From assembly GCA_934500855.1 (NCBI GenBank), contig CAKSUH010000005.1, forward strand, positions 1 through 18,160: a stretch of 18,160 nt of DNA, read 5' to 3'. Shown here piece by piece: positions 1 to 6,835 of the stretch. The position numbers and the translations under genes are program-made. The notes below the pieces were generated by a model that was not told the DNA's origin, did not search any database, and saw only the letters and a list, made by a program, of their open reading frames with translations. How positions within the stretch are numbered: position 1 is the first letter of the stretch; each line of letters starts with the position of its first letter. The stretch comes from an uncultured Eubacteriales bacterium. Its GTDB lineage: Bacteria > Bacillota > Clostridia > Oscillospirales > CAG-272.

Positions 1-50
1 ATGTCGTCCTGTACGAAACGCTGAAAGAAAAGGCGCGGCGAAACAGATAA
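1..50 (+). CDS. 3' end of an unidentified gene (partial)
   Basis: Reading frame 3 is open from the window edge to a TAA at 48-50 and ends in VVLYETLKEKARRNR. The basic, helical-looking tail is all that can be seen. The stop codon touches the left arm of a strong hairpin at 51-94, which is what one expects at a real gene end. The fragment is too short to name a family. It is convergent with the thioredoxin gene on the other strand. Confidence 0.5.
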   Translation, partial: VVLYETLKEKARRNR

Positions 51-94
51 AAGCCCGTGGCGGCGCAGGTTGTTCCCTGCGCCGCCACGGGCTT
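51..94 (-). terminator. Shared (bidirectional) intrinsic terminator
   Basis: A perfect 19-bp inverted repeat (51-69 with 76-94, GC-rich core) encloses a 6-nt loop. Read on the - strand, the stem is followed by a T-rich tail (TTTTATCTGTTT, counting the last arm bases), so it best serves the thioredoxin gene. On the + strand the tail is poor (TTTCCG), yet it also lies directly after the stop codon of the partial + gene, so it probably stops both convergent transcripts. Confidence 0.85.
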
Positions 95-112
95 TCCGTT
101 GCCTCACTTGCC

Positions 113-421
113 TCACTCCAAAAATTTTTCCAGTTCGGCACGCGGCAGAAACCCAATCGTTTTTCTGACCGGTTCCCCGCCGTCAAACAGAATCAGCGTC
201 GGAATGCTCACGATTCCGAAGCGGGAGGCAAGCTCCGGCTCCTCGTCGACATTCACCTTTCCGACCGTCAGGTCCGCTTCGCGCGCCTCGGCAAGCTCCT
301 CCAGCACGGGACCCAGCATCCGACAGGGACCGCACCATTCCGCCCAGAAATCCACCAGAACGGGCTTGGGAGAGCGCAAAACCTCCCGCTCAAAATTATC
401 GTGCGTCAGTTTCACTTCCAT
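113..421 (-). CDS. trxA: Thioredoxin
   Basis: This is a 102-residue single-domain cytoplasmic thioredoxin, about the usual family length. The active site WCGPC is at residues 28-32 within the expected DFWAEWCGPC context, and the cis-proline loop appears as SIPT followed by LILFDGG. It reduces protein disulfides and is itself re-reduced by a thioredoxin reductase. The start ATG at 421 is preceded by GGAAAGGA about 7 nt upstream. The gene lies 27 bp downstream of a small ferredoxin-thioredoxin-reductase-like gene on the same strand and is followed by a strong terminator, so the two form an operon. The pairing suggests that the neighbour is its electron donor; that link is inference. No NADPH-dependent TrxB gene is visible in the window. 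Confidence 0.95.
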   Translation of the reverse strand: MEVKLTHDNFEREVLRSPKPVLVDFWAEWCGPCRMLGPVLEELAEAREADLTVGKVNVDEEPELASRFGIVSIPTLILFDGGEPVRKTIGFLPRAELEKFLE

Positions 422-448
422 TTTTTCGTCCTTTCCGACCGACCCGCG

Positions 449-649
449 TCAGTCCTTCGATTTGTAATACAGCATGCAGTGACAGTACCCCTCAAAATTC
501 GGGTCTTTGATCTGCTCGCGGAACTCGCGGCACATACATTTCGTGTCCTCCGTCCGTTCCAGCCGACAGGGGCAGTAGCCGCCTTTTTTCGCCAATCCTT
601 CCTTTACCGTCCGAACCACTTCCGCGTCCGGATTCAGCGTGATTTTCAT
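449..649 (-). CDS. Ferredoxin-thioredoxin reductase catalytic-chain-like protein
   Basis: The protein is 66 residues long and cysteine-rich: CPC at 26-28, CMC at 38-40 and CHC followed by MLYY at 56-60. Three CxC pairs and the CHCML ending are the signature of the catalytic (beta) subunit of ferredoxin-thioredoxin reductase, which uses a 4Fe-4S cluster next to a redox disulfide to pass ferredoxin electrons to thioredoxin. The ATG at 649 is chosen because GGAGGTG sits 5 nt upstream; a longer frame to 691 would run through the promoter. Compared with the plant/cyanobacterial enzyme, the central CxC pair is shifted (see findings), and the N-terminus is short. No variable subunit gene is nearby. 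Thioredoxin follows directly, which supports a ferredoxin-linked thiol-reduction role. Confidence 0.85.
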   Translation of the reverse strand: MKITLNPDAEVVRTVKEGLAKKGGYCPCRLERTEDTKCMCREFREQIKDPNFEGYCHCMLYYKSKD

Positions 650-670
650 ACAATCACCTCCGATGTTTCT

Positions 671-699
671 ATTATAGCAGACCCCAGACAAAAAATCCG
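671..699 (-). promoter_or_regulatory. Extended -10 promoter for the FtrB-like/trxA operon
   Basis: On the - strand the sequence TGCTATAAT (671-679) is a consensus extended -10 box. The -35 region, 17 bp further up, is a poor match (CGGATT), as is common for extended -10 promoters. Transcription would start near 664, only a few bases before the GGAGGTG ribosome binding site of the FtrB-like gene, so the leader would be very short. Confidence 0.6.
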
Positions 700-791
700 T
701 TGTAAATGCAACATTTCATCGAAAATCACCGCATCAGGAAAAGTTGTGCCGCCGAACGCATGAAACCGCGCAAATCGGGAATGCTGATGAT

Positions 792-2897
792 ATGAAAATT
801 CTGATGCTGACCGATAAAATGGAAGCGGGCGGCGCGGAAACGCACATCGAAACGCTGGCGCGGGAGCTGACCCGCCGAGGGCACGGCGTCACCGTCCTTT
901 CGGCAGGCGGAACCGTTGCGGACCGCCTTGAAGCCGAGGGCGTGAAACAGCTTCGCAGTCCCGTCCCGGGCGGAAATCCGTTTGCCCTGCCCGCCGCCGT
1001 CCGATTTCTCTCGCGTGAAGTCCTGCGCGGACAGTATAACATTCTTCATGCGCACACCCGCAGAACCGGCGTACTCCTCACGCTCTCGGGACTGAAAAAT
1101 CCCGCCCGCGTTGTGACGGTTCATGCCGCAAAATTCGACGCCCCGACCGGGCGTATGTGCAAAAACGCCGCCGTCATCGCAGTCGCCGAGGACCTGCGCG
1201 CGGGGCTGCTTTCCCATGGTTGCGCGCCTGCGGAACGGATCCGCGTCATCCCGAACGGGATTGACACCGTGCGGTTCTCTCCGCCCTCCGTTCCCCCTCC
1301 CCCGCACAGCGTGCTTTTTGTCAGCCGTCTCGACCCCGACTGCGCACGCGTTGCCGAGCTGCTCCCCTCCGTCATTCCGCCCCTGCTCACCCGTTTTCCC
1401 GACCTTTGCGTTACCGTTGCGGGCGGCGGGAGCAGACTGGAAAATGTGAAAAGAAACGCATACGCACTCAATCAGCGTGCGGGAAGAAGCGTTTTGCGCA
1501 CGGTCGGCGCGGTCGGTTCGCTTGCGGAAATGGCGGCGCTTTACCGAACGCACCGCATCGTGATCGGCGTGTCACGGGTCGCGCTGGAAGCCGCAGCCTG
1601 CGGGTGTGCGGTGCTGTTGGCGGGCAACGAAGGCTACGGCGGGATTCTCCGCGCAGACGACCCGATTCCTCCGCTTTCCAATTTCTGCTGTCGCGGGGCG
1701 GGACCGGTCACGGTCGAAGGACTCGCGGAAGATCTCGGCAGTCTGCTCGCCTCTCCCCCGTCGGCTTTCTCGCTGCGGGACATGGCGGTGCGGTCTTTTT
1801 CCGCCGCCCGCATGACCGACGAGACCGAGGCGCTTTACCGTTCTCTCCTGCCGCCCGACAGCGGGGAAAAGCCGATCCGCCTGCTGGTCGGGGGCTATGC
1901 GGGGTGCGGGAATCTCGGCGACGACGCGATTCTGCAGGGACTGACCGTCCGCCTGCGTGAAACGCATCCCGAGGTCCGTCTCACTGCCCTGACCGGCTCC
2001 CCTGCCCGCGACGCGCGGCGCTTCGGCATTCCCTGCGTTCGGAGGGAGTGGCTTCCGTCGGTTCTTTCCGCCATGCTCCGCGCGGACCGGTTCCTGCTCG
2101 GCGGCGGGTCGCTTTTGCAGGACAGAAGCGGCAAAAGGTCGCTTTCCTACTATCTGTTTCTGCTTCGCGCGGCGCGCCTGCTCGGATGCCGGACGGGGAC
2201 GCTTGCGGCGGGAATCGGACCGCTTCTTTCGCCGCGTTCGGAAACGGCGGTTCTGCGCGCACTGCGCCCCTGCGAGGTCCTGACCCTGCGGGACAGCGAC
2301 TCCCTGCGGTTTCTCGTTCTGCACGGCTTGGAACCGTCCCGCCTGACCCTCACGGAGGACCCCGCGCGGTTCCTCCCTCCCCCGCCGCCCACACGGTGTG
2401 CGGCAATCCTCACGCGCCTTGGCGTTCCGCCCGACCGACCCTTTTTCTGCGTTGCGGTCTGTCCGACCTTTCCCGCGCAACGGGAACCGCTTTCCGTTCT
2501 CGCCGCCGCGGTTCGCAGAATCGCCCTCGGGCACGGGCTGATTCCGATTTTTCCCGTTCTGGATGCGGCGCGGGACCTGCGCGCCACGCGCGAAGTCCTT
2601 CGCCTCTCGGAGTGCGGCGGGCTCCTGTTTCTTCCCGATGAAGCCTCCGATCTTCCCGCGCTGCTCTCGGGCGCAACCCTGCTGTTTTCCATGCGACTGC
2701 ACGCATTGATCTTTGCGGACATGGCGGGAACACCCGCCGTTGCGCTCTCCCCTGCCATGGCGGAGCCGAAGCTGGCGGTCTTTGCGCGTCACGCGGGGTT
2801 TCCGCACTTTTTCGCGCACACCGCGTCCGTTGTCACGCTCTGCGCGGAAGCCGAACGAATTATCGATCGCAAAAACGAGAAAAAGAACAAGTATTGA
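792..2897 (+). CDS. GT4 glycosyltransferase fused to CsaB-type polysaccharide pyruvyl transferase
   Basis: The 701-residue protein has two parts. Residues 1-350 resemble a family-4 GT-B glycosyltransferase: N-terminal MKILMLTDKMEAGGAETH, LHAHTRRTG near 85-93, VIPNGIDTVRF near 152-162, and the acceptor-end EAAACG near 266-271. Residues about 360-695 match CsaB (polysaccharide pyruvyl transferase family): GGYAGCGNLGDDAI at 367-380, LLGGGSLLQD at 435-444, and SMRLH at 633-637. CsaB adds ketal pyruvate to secondary cell-wall polymers, which lets SLH-domain proteins bind the wall. No signal peptide or membrane segment is visible, so a cytoplasmic step on a lipid-linked precursor is likely. The ATG at 792 matches the family start; a TTG at 744 with AGGAAAAG upstream is an alternative. 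It stands alone, with no other wall-polymer gene in the window. Confidence 0.88.
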   Translation: MKILMLTDKMEAGGAETHIETLARELTRRGHGVTVLSAGGTVADRLEAEGVKQLRSPVPGGNPFALPAAVRFLSREVLRGQYNILHAHTRRTGVLLTLSGLKNPARVVTVHAAKFDAPTGRMCKNAAVIAVAEDLRAGLLSHGCAPAERIRVIPNGIDTVRFSPPSVPPPPHSVLFVSRLDPDCARVAELLPSVIPPLLTRFPDLCVTVAGGGSRLENVKRNAYALNQRAGRSVLRTVGAVGSLAEMAALYRTHRIVIGVSRVALEAAACGCAVLLAGNEGYGGILRADDPIPPLSNFCCRGAGPVTVEGLAEDLGSLLASPPSAFSLRDMAVRSFSAARMTDETEALYRSLLPPDSGEKPIRLLVGGYAGCGNLGDDAILQGLTVRLRETHPEVRLTALTGSPARDARRFGIPCVRREWLPSVLSAMLRADRFLLGGGSLLQDRSGKRSLSYYLFLLRAARLLGCRTGTLAAGIGPLLSPRSETAVLRALRPCEVLTLRDSDSLRFLVLHGLEPSRLTLTEDPARFLPPPPPTRCAAILTRLGVPPDRPFFCVAVCPTFPAQREPLSVLAAAVRRIALGHGLIPIFPVLDAARDLRATREVLRLSECGGLLFLPDEASDLPALLSGATLLFSMRLHALIFADMAGTPAVALSPAMAEPKLAVFARHAGFPHFFAHTASVVTLCAEAERIIDRKNEKKNKY

Positions 2898-2928
2898 TAC
2901 AGTATTTCCGTATTTTTTCGGCTTTTCA

Positions 2929-2959
2929 CGGGAACCCGGACCAACACGGCGGGTTCCCG
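2929..2959 (+). terminator. Possible terminator hairpin after the fusion gene
   Basis: CGGGAACCC (2929-2937) pairs with GGGTTCCCG (2951-2959) around a 13-nt loop, 31 bp after the stop codon. There is no clear T-run, only GATTTTCC after a few bases, so intrinsic termination here is uncertain. It could also simply protect the mRNA 3' end. Confidence 0.35.
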
Positions 2960-3015
2960 GCGCGATTTTCCGGCATCGGGCACTCGGTCGGCGGCATATT
3001 GAACCGGTTCGGTCC

Positions 3016-3044
3016 GGCGCAGGGGGTGTAAAACCTTCTGCGCC
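3016..3044 (+). terminator. Second hairpin between the fusion gene and rny
   Basis: GGCGCAG (3016-3022) pairs with CTGCGCC (3038-3044), extended by two G-T wobble pairs and three more pairs to give a 12-bp stem with a 5-nt loop. It lacks a T-run. It lies upstream of the rny promoter at 3091, so it is more likely part of the 3' end of the upstream gene than of the rny leader. The rest of 2898-3090 shows no open frame worth calling. Confidence 0.3.
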
Positions 3045-3090
3045 GCTTCCTGCCAAATATGGCGGATTTGTGAAAAAAAGCGATGGGGGC

Positions 3091-3119
3091 TTGACAGAAA
3101 CCACAGGATTTGGTATAAT
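3091..3119 (+). promoter_or_regulatory. Near-perfect sigma-A promoter of rny
   Basis: TTGACA (3091-3096), a 17-bp spacer and TATAAT (3114-3119) are exact consensus hexamers. The spacer ends in TGG, which also gives an extended -10. Transcription is expected near 3125-3127, leaving a leader of about 104 nt before the rny start codon. This is the strongest promoter in the window. Confidence 0.93.
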
Positions 3120-3124
3120 AAAAT

Positions 3125-3229
3125 AAGTATGATTGCACACAACGCCGCAGGGAGCCGCCCCCAAACGGGTGCCGACTGCCGCAGGTGCTTTTCTCATACC
3201 GAAATTATCATTATTCTGGGAGGTGCTTT
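3125..3229 (+). promoter_or_regulatory. Structured 5' leader of rny
   Basis: The leader can close on itself: GTATGA (3127-3132) pairs with TCATAC (3194-3199), GCAC (3135-3138) with GTGC (3185-3188), GCAG (3147-3150) with CTGC (3176-3179), and CGCCC (3156-3160) with GGGTG (3167-3171, one wobble). The outer pair begins within a base or two of the predicted transcription start. No T-run follows, so it is not a simple terminator. The ribosome binding site GGGAGGTG (3218-3225) lies outside the structure. I do not recognise a known riboswitch class in it. Confidence 0.5.
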
Positions 3230-4795
3230 ATGCCATTTTACATTGCACTCCCGCTCGGAATTGTCATCGGATTGATCGTCGGTGCGGCGCTTTTTGCCGC
3301 CGTGTCGCGCATCCGCCGCAATGCTCGTGTGAAATCCGGAAAAGAAAAGATCACGAATGCCGAGCAGGAAGCAAAACAGATTCTTTCCAATGCCGCCAAA
3401 GACGCGGAAACCAAAAAGCGGGATATGGTCCTCGGCGCGAAAGAGGAAATTCTCCAGCTTCGCAACGATGCGGAACGGGAACTGAAAGACCGCCGCGCGG
3501 AAGTGACCAAGATGGAACGCCGTCTGTCGCAAAAAGAGGAAAACCTCGACCGAAAAACCGAGGCGCTTGAGAAGAAAAACGATCAGCTTGACGCAAAGCT
3601 GAAGGAAAACGACGCGTTGCGCGAAAAGATCCAAGGGGTCATGGAGCAGCATCTGCAGCGGCTGGAGGAGATCTCCGGCTACACGGCAGAGGAGGCAAAA
3701 ACCGAACTGCTCACGCGGATGGAGTCCGAAACCCGTCACGAGATGGCGCAGAAGCTCGATGAACTGGAGACGCAGTTCAAAGAGGAAGCCGAAACGAAGG
3801 CTCGCAACATCCTGACGCTCGCCATTCAGCGCTGCGCGGCAGACCATGTTGCGGAATCGACCATTTCGGTTGTCACCCTGCCGAACGACGACATGAAGGG
3901 ACGCATCATCGGGCGCGAGGGACGGAACATTCAGAAGCTCGAAACGCTGACAGGTGTGGAACTGATTATCGATGACACGCCCGAAGCAATCACGATCTCG
4001 GGATTCGATCCCGTGCGGCGCGAAATTGCGCGGCTGACGCTGGAAAAGCTGATTTCGGACGGACGGATTCACCCCGCAAAGATCGAAGAAATGGTGGAAA
4101 AATCGCGCAAAGAGGTTGACGCGGTCATCAAGCAGGCGGGCGAGCGCGCGACCTTTGAAACCGGTGTGCACGGTCTGCACCCCGAACTTGTGAAACTGCT
4201 CGGTCGGTTGCGTTACCGCACAAGCTACGGTCAGAATGTTCTGAAGCATTCGATTGAGGTTTCGTGGATTGCCGGCATGATGGCAGAGGAGCTTGGTCTG
4301 AACGGCACGGTTGCGCGTCGGGCGGGACTTCTGCATGACATCGGAAAAGCGTTCCCGCAGGATATGGAAGGCTCTCATGTGGAGCTGGGCGTTCAGGCGG
4401 CGCGCAAGTACAAGGAAAGCCCCGAGATCATTCACGCAATCGAAGCGCACCACGGCGATGTGGAGCCGCAGACCCCCATTGCGGTCCTAATTCAGGCGGC
4501 AGACGCCGTTTCGGCGGCACGGCCCGGCGCACGCCGCGAGGATATGGAAAACTACATCAAGCGGCTTGAAAAGCTGGAAGAGATCGCAACGGGCTTTGAC
4601 GGAGTCGACAAGGCATATGCGATTCAGGCAGGCAGAGAGATCCGCGTGATGGTGAAGCCGGAAGTTGTGGGCGACGAGAAGATGAAGCTCATTGCGCGCG
4701 ACATGGCTAAGAAGATTGAGGACGAGTGCAAGTACCCGGGGCAGATCAAGATCAACCTGATTCGCGAAACCCGCGCGGTGGATTACGCGAAGTAA
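3230..4795 (+). CDS. rny: Ribonuclease Y
   Basis: This 521-residue protein has the standard RNase Y order and length: an N-terminal membrane helix (about 4-25), a long charged coiled coil (about 30-200), a KH RNA-binding domain with [10 protein letters not shown] at 224-233, and an HD phosphodiesterase domain with H340 in LKHSIEV and LLHDIGKA at 367-374 carrying the HD pair. RNase Y is the membrane-bound endonuclease that starts bulk mRNA turnover in many Bacillota. The ATG at 3230 is chosen for GGGAGGTG upstream and because [18 protein letters not shown] is the expected membrane anchor; in-frame codons further up have no such support. The gene is monocistronic as far as visible, with its own strong promoter and structured leader, and is followed by a two-hairpin 3' element. 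Confidence 0.97.
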   Translation: MPFYIALPLGIVIGLIVGAALFAAVSRIRRNARVKSGKEKITNAEQEAKQILSNAAKDAETKKRDMVLGAKEEILQLRNDAERELKDRRAEVTKMERRLSQKEENLDRKTEALEKKNDQLDAKLKENDALREKIQGVMEQHLQRLEEISGYTAEEAKTELLTRMESETRHEMAQKLDELETQFKEEAETKARNILTLAIQRCAADHVAESTISVVTLPNDDMKGRIIGREGRNIQKLETLTGVELIIDDTPEAITISGFDPVRREIARLTLEKLISDGRIHPAKIEEMVEKSRKEVDAVIKQAGERATFETGVHGLHPELVKLLGRLRYRTSYGQNVLKHSIEVSWIAGMMAEELGLNGTVARRAGLLHDIGKAFPQDMEGSHVELGVQAARKYKESPEIIHAIEAHHGDVEPQTPIAVLIQAADAVSAARPGARREDMENYIKRLEKLEEIATGFDGVDKAYAIQAGREIRVMVKPEVVGDEKMKLIARDMAKKIEDECKYPGQIKINLIRETRAVDYAK

Positions 4796-4811
4796 GTTGG
4801 GAAAAGGGAAA

Positions 4812-5014
4812 GACCTTGGGGAGGGAGAGGACCCCCTTTCGGAGGTTGTCCTCTCCCTCCCCAAGCCCCTCCTGCTCTCCCCGAACTTCCCTGCACGGCA
4901 ACCGCCATGGCGGATAGTGTTTATTCTATCGGTTGCATGGTTGGCGGTTGCCGTGCAGGGAAGTTTTTATGTTTTGGAGGGGTGGGTTTTCTTGCATTGT
5001 GCGGCTATCGCGCT
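4812..5014 (+). repeat. Type-A structured 3' element, rny copy
   Basis: The element starts with GACCTTGG, 17 nt after the rny stop. Hairpin 1 has an 18-bp perfect stem (4815-4832 with 4848-4865). A C/T-rich spacer leads to hairpin 2, with 24-nt perfect arms (4884-4907 with 4942-4965) and a 34-nt loop, ending in TTTTT. It closes with GTGCGGCTATCGCGC (5000-5014), a small third hairpin. The whole plan, many single-strand bases and the lengths recur in the same orientation after rpoC (13766-13964). The sequence from 5015 to 5262 holds no gene I can support. Confidence 0.8.
4884..4968 (+). terminator. Terminator of rny (long-stem hairpin 2)
   Basis: A 24-bp perfect inverted repeat from AACTTCCC to GGGAAGTT surrounds a 34-nt loop that can itself pair GATAG with CTATC. 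It is followed directly by TTTTTAT on the + strand, so it can act as an intrinsic terminator for rny. The stem is much longer than that of a usual terminator. Confidence 0.7.
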
Positions 5015-5074
5015 CGGTTTATGGGTGCTTTGTCGCTTTGTTGCCGGATGACAGAAAACGCCGGGAAAGCGGCT

Positions 5075-5200
5075 TTCTTTGCGTGCGTATGTTGATTATT
5101 TGCGGTTTTCCGATGAAACTGCGCGTTATGCGGGAAAACGGGAAAACAAGCGCTTTTTACCCGTTCTTTGCGTGCGTATATCGATTATTCGCACTTTTCC
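5075..5200. repeat. Pair of 37-bp imperfect direct repeats
   Basis: 5075-5111 and 5164-5200 both start TTCTTTGCGTGCGTAT and end TTTTCC, matching at 32 of 37 positions with an 89-bp period. They lie in the gene-free stretch after the rny 3' element. Between them, CGGG and CCCG at 5138-5163 can form an AT-rich hairpin. The function is unknown. Confidence 0.55.
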
Positions 5201-5262
5201 ACTTCAAAAGAAAGCATTTTGCAAATCAATTTCCATCCCCTATAAAATGTTATAGATTAACC

Positions 5263-5495
5263 GGTCAGCAACTAACCTGAACCATTTCTATCCGGTAGCG
5301 GAGAGAGCGCAAGCGAACAAATCCCGCTTGACGGGATTTGGCTCGGAGCAGCCGGAATGCGTAGCGCGTGTACGGCTATAACAGAATCCGCACCACCAAA
5401 ACATAGGGGTAAAAATCCCCTTCATTAAAGTTCTTGCGATCAAGGGGCTTCTTTCAAGAAGCTCCTTGCAGGGGTTGGGACAGAGTCCCAAGGCC
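5263..5495 (-). repeat. Type-B structured repeat, copy R1 (full length)
   Basis: Read on the - strand it begins CCTTGGGAC with a 7-bp hairpin (5475-5491), then a second hairpin (5441-5452 with 5457-5468), then GGGGATTTTTACCCC, then an arm pair around TAGCC/GGCT, an AAATCCCG/CGGGATTT hairpin, and a tail CTCTCTCCGCTACCGGATAG. The same order is found in inverted orientation at 8700-8948. On the - strand RNA the second hairpin has one A/C mismatch. No protein frame in it is credible. Confidence 0.8.
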
Positions 5496-5498
5496 TTA

Positions 5499-5665
5499 GG
5501 CTCGTAGCAGCCGGAATGCGTAGCGCGTAAACGGCTACATATAGAATCCGCACCACCAAAACATAGGGGTAAAATCCCCCTTGGTTAAAGTTCTTGAAGG
5601 TTCTTAGGAAACTTCTTTCAAGAAGTTTCCTAAGTAGGGCTTGGGGCAAAGCCCCAAGGTCTTCC
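5499..5665 (-). repeat. Type-B structured repeat, copy R2 (3'-truncated), after the TSCPD gene
   Basis: It is head-to-tail with R1. Read on the - strand, GACCTTGGGGC opens hairpin 1 (5640-5647 with 5651-5658, 8 bp), followed by hairpin 2 with a perfect 14-bp stem (5603-5616 with 5621-5634) and the shared middle part, ending at GAGCC where R1 begins. It lacks the AAATCCCG hairpin and the distal tail seen in R1 and R3. It starts 28 bp after the stop of the TSCPD gene, so its hairpins probably form the 3' end of the htpG operon transcript. Confidence 0.8.
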
Positions 5666-5692
5666 GCCCCGAGGTCTTTCCCATAGCATATG

Positions 5693-5950
5693 TCACCGCG
5701 CGTTCAGATATTCGCGGAGCGCCTGCGCGAGTTGGTCGGGGCAGGAGGTCGGCTTGAAGCCGCACTTGATGCCGGAGAGCCGCCTGATCGCCTCTTCGGC
5801 GGGCATACCGACGATCAGAGCCGCAACGCCCTGCGTGTTGCCGGAGCAACCGCCGTGGTAAACCACCTCGCGGATGATGTTGTCATCGTCGAGCGTGATG
5901 TCGATTGCGCGGGAGCAAACCCCGCTGGTTTTGTAGGTAAATGTGTGCAT
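5693..5950 (-). CDS. TSCPD-domain protein (TIGR03905-type, four conserved cysteines)
   Basis: This 85-residue protein carries the TSCPD motif at 68-72 and four cysteines (C12, C35, C63, C70), the pattern of the small uncharacterised TSCPD family often found alone in clostridia. The same domain occurs fused to some ribonucleotide reductases and other proteins. The cysteines could bind a metal or a cluster, but that is inference. The ATG at 5950 has AAGGAG 8 nt upstream, overlapping the stop of the preceding gene; the gap between the genes is 12 bp. It is therefore the last gene of the htpG operon and is followed by repeat R2, whose hairpins may end the transcript. I see no membrane segment or signal. 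Confidence 0.9.
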   Translation of the reverse strand: MHTFTYKTSGVCSRAIDITLDDDNIIREVVYHGGCSGNTQGVAALIVGMPAEEAIRRLSGIKCGFKPTSCPDQLAQALREYLNAR

Positions 5951-5962
5951 AATCGGGACTCC

Positions 5963-6832
5963 TTATTTCGGATTCCGGAACAGTCCGGTGATTTCAAAAT
6001 GGGGATAGGAAAGGGAAAGGAAGAGCAGGAACGCGGGCAGATCCCCGGCAGGCGGGAATACCGCACGCAGGGAACCGTGCGAGAACTCGGCGTAATCGGG
6101 ATTCATGCCGCACAGCGCCGCGCCGCCGAGAATGCCGTCGGGCGCGCGTCCCGCCGTATCGCAACGGATCTCCAGCCACCATGAAGCGCCCTCGCGCGGG
6201 CGTAGAGGAAGAAGGGACCTCCGCAGGAGCGCGTAATGCGTCACGCGTCCGTCTCCGATGGGGACCGTGCAAACGGCAACGATTTTCAGACCGTACAGCT
6301 CGATCAGCGAAGTGAACGCACGGAGCCGTCCTTCGCCCGAACTTTCCAGCGGCAGGATGCAGAATTCGCAGGTCCCGCCCGCAACCTCGTCGCAGACCGC
6401 ACGGAAGGTGTGCGGATACGCGGCGCGTGCATCGCGCAGAAGCGAGGAAAAGAGGGAGAAGGCTTCGTCGGTGAAGCGGTTCCGCTGGTAGGCGATCCGA
6501 TTGTGCGCCTCGGCGGAAATCTCGTCCCCCGTTGGCAGATACCAGTCCAGCCACTGCGTGCCGTCGCGCGGCAGAAGGCGGCGCAATTCAAGCGCCAGAT
6601 AAGCCTTGGCGCGGTCCGCGTCGGGCGGCGGGAGCAGACGGTCAAGGTCCGCCCCGTGATCGGCAAGCGAGGAGAGAAACGCGGCGCCGTCCCGCATCCC
6701 CTCGGAAAGTTCAACGGCAAGTTCCCGCAGATGCACGCTCAACTGCTCGCGGAGCGCGCCGAAACGGTCGGAAAGCTCCGCGAGATTGGCGAGAATGATC
6801 TCCTCGGGCGTATAGGCGTTCAGGTCCTCCAT
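5963..6832 (-). CDS. Unknown protein with a prephenate-dehydratase-like segment
   Basis: This is a 289-residue soluble protein. Its N-terminal third is mostly helical and charged. From about 120 to 205 the text resembles prephenate dehydratase: a helix with FTDEAFSLF, then FRAVCDEV, then CILPLESSGEG (158-168), where dehydratases have VPIENS and a following G, and then LIELYGLKIVAV. The catalytic TRF triad of that family appears only as THY at 198-200, so the enzyme activity is probably lost. No ACT domain is evident. The start is 3 bp after the htpG stop with a weak ribosome binding site inside htpG, which suggests translational coupling. Its function is unknown; a small-molecule-binding role from the dehydratase fold is only a suggestion. 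Confidence 0.75.
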   Translation of the reverse strand: MEDLNAYTPEEIILANLAELSDRFGALREQLSVHLRELAVELSEGMRDGAAFLSSLADHGADLDRLLPPPDADRAKAYLALELRRLLPRDGTQWLDWYLPTGDEISAEAHNRIAYQRNRFTDEAFSLFSSLLRDARAAYPHTFRAVCDEVAGGTCEFCILPLESSGEGRLRAFTSLIELYGLKIVAVCTVPIGDGRVTHYALLRRSLLPLRPREGASWWLEIRCDTAGRAPDGILGGAALCGMNPDYAEFSHGSLRAVFPPAGDLPAFLLFLSLSYPHFEITGLFRNPK

Positions 6833-6835
6833 GCG

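Noticed and set aside
1572..3197. 541-codon open frame on the - strand across the fusion gene
   Set aside because: Shadow of the GT4-CsaB gene, with an arginine-rich translation, no family motif and no sensible ribosome binding site; it also runs through the rny promoter.
4797..5051. 84-codon open frame with hydrophobic stretches after rny
   Set aside because: It starts at a TTG without a ribosome binding site and its sequence is that of the hairpins of the type-A element. The homologous rpoC copy does not keep such a frame.
5263..5665. Possible CRISPR array from the tandem R1/R2 repeats
   Set aside because: Units are ~165-230 bp, contain internal hairpins, have no short repeats with unique spacers, and no cas gene is present.
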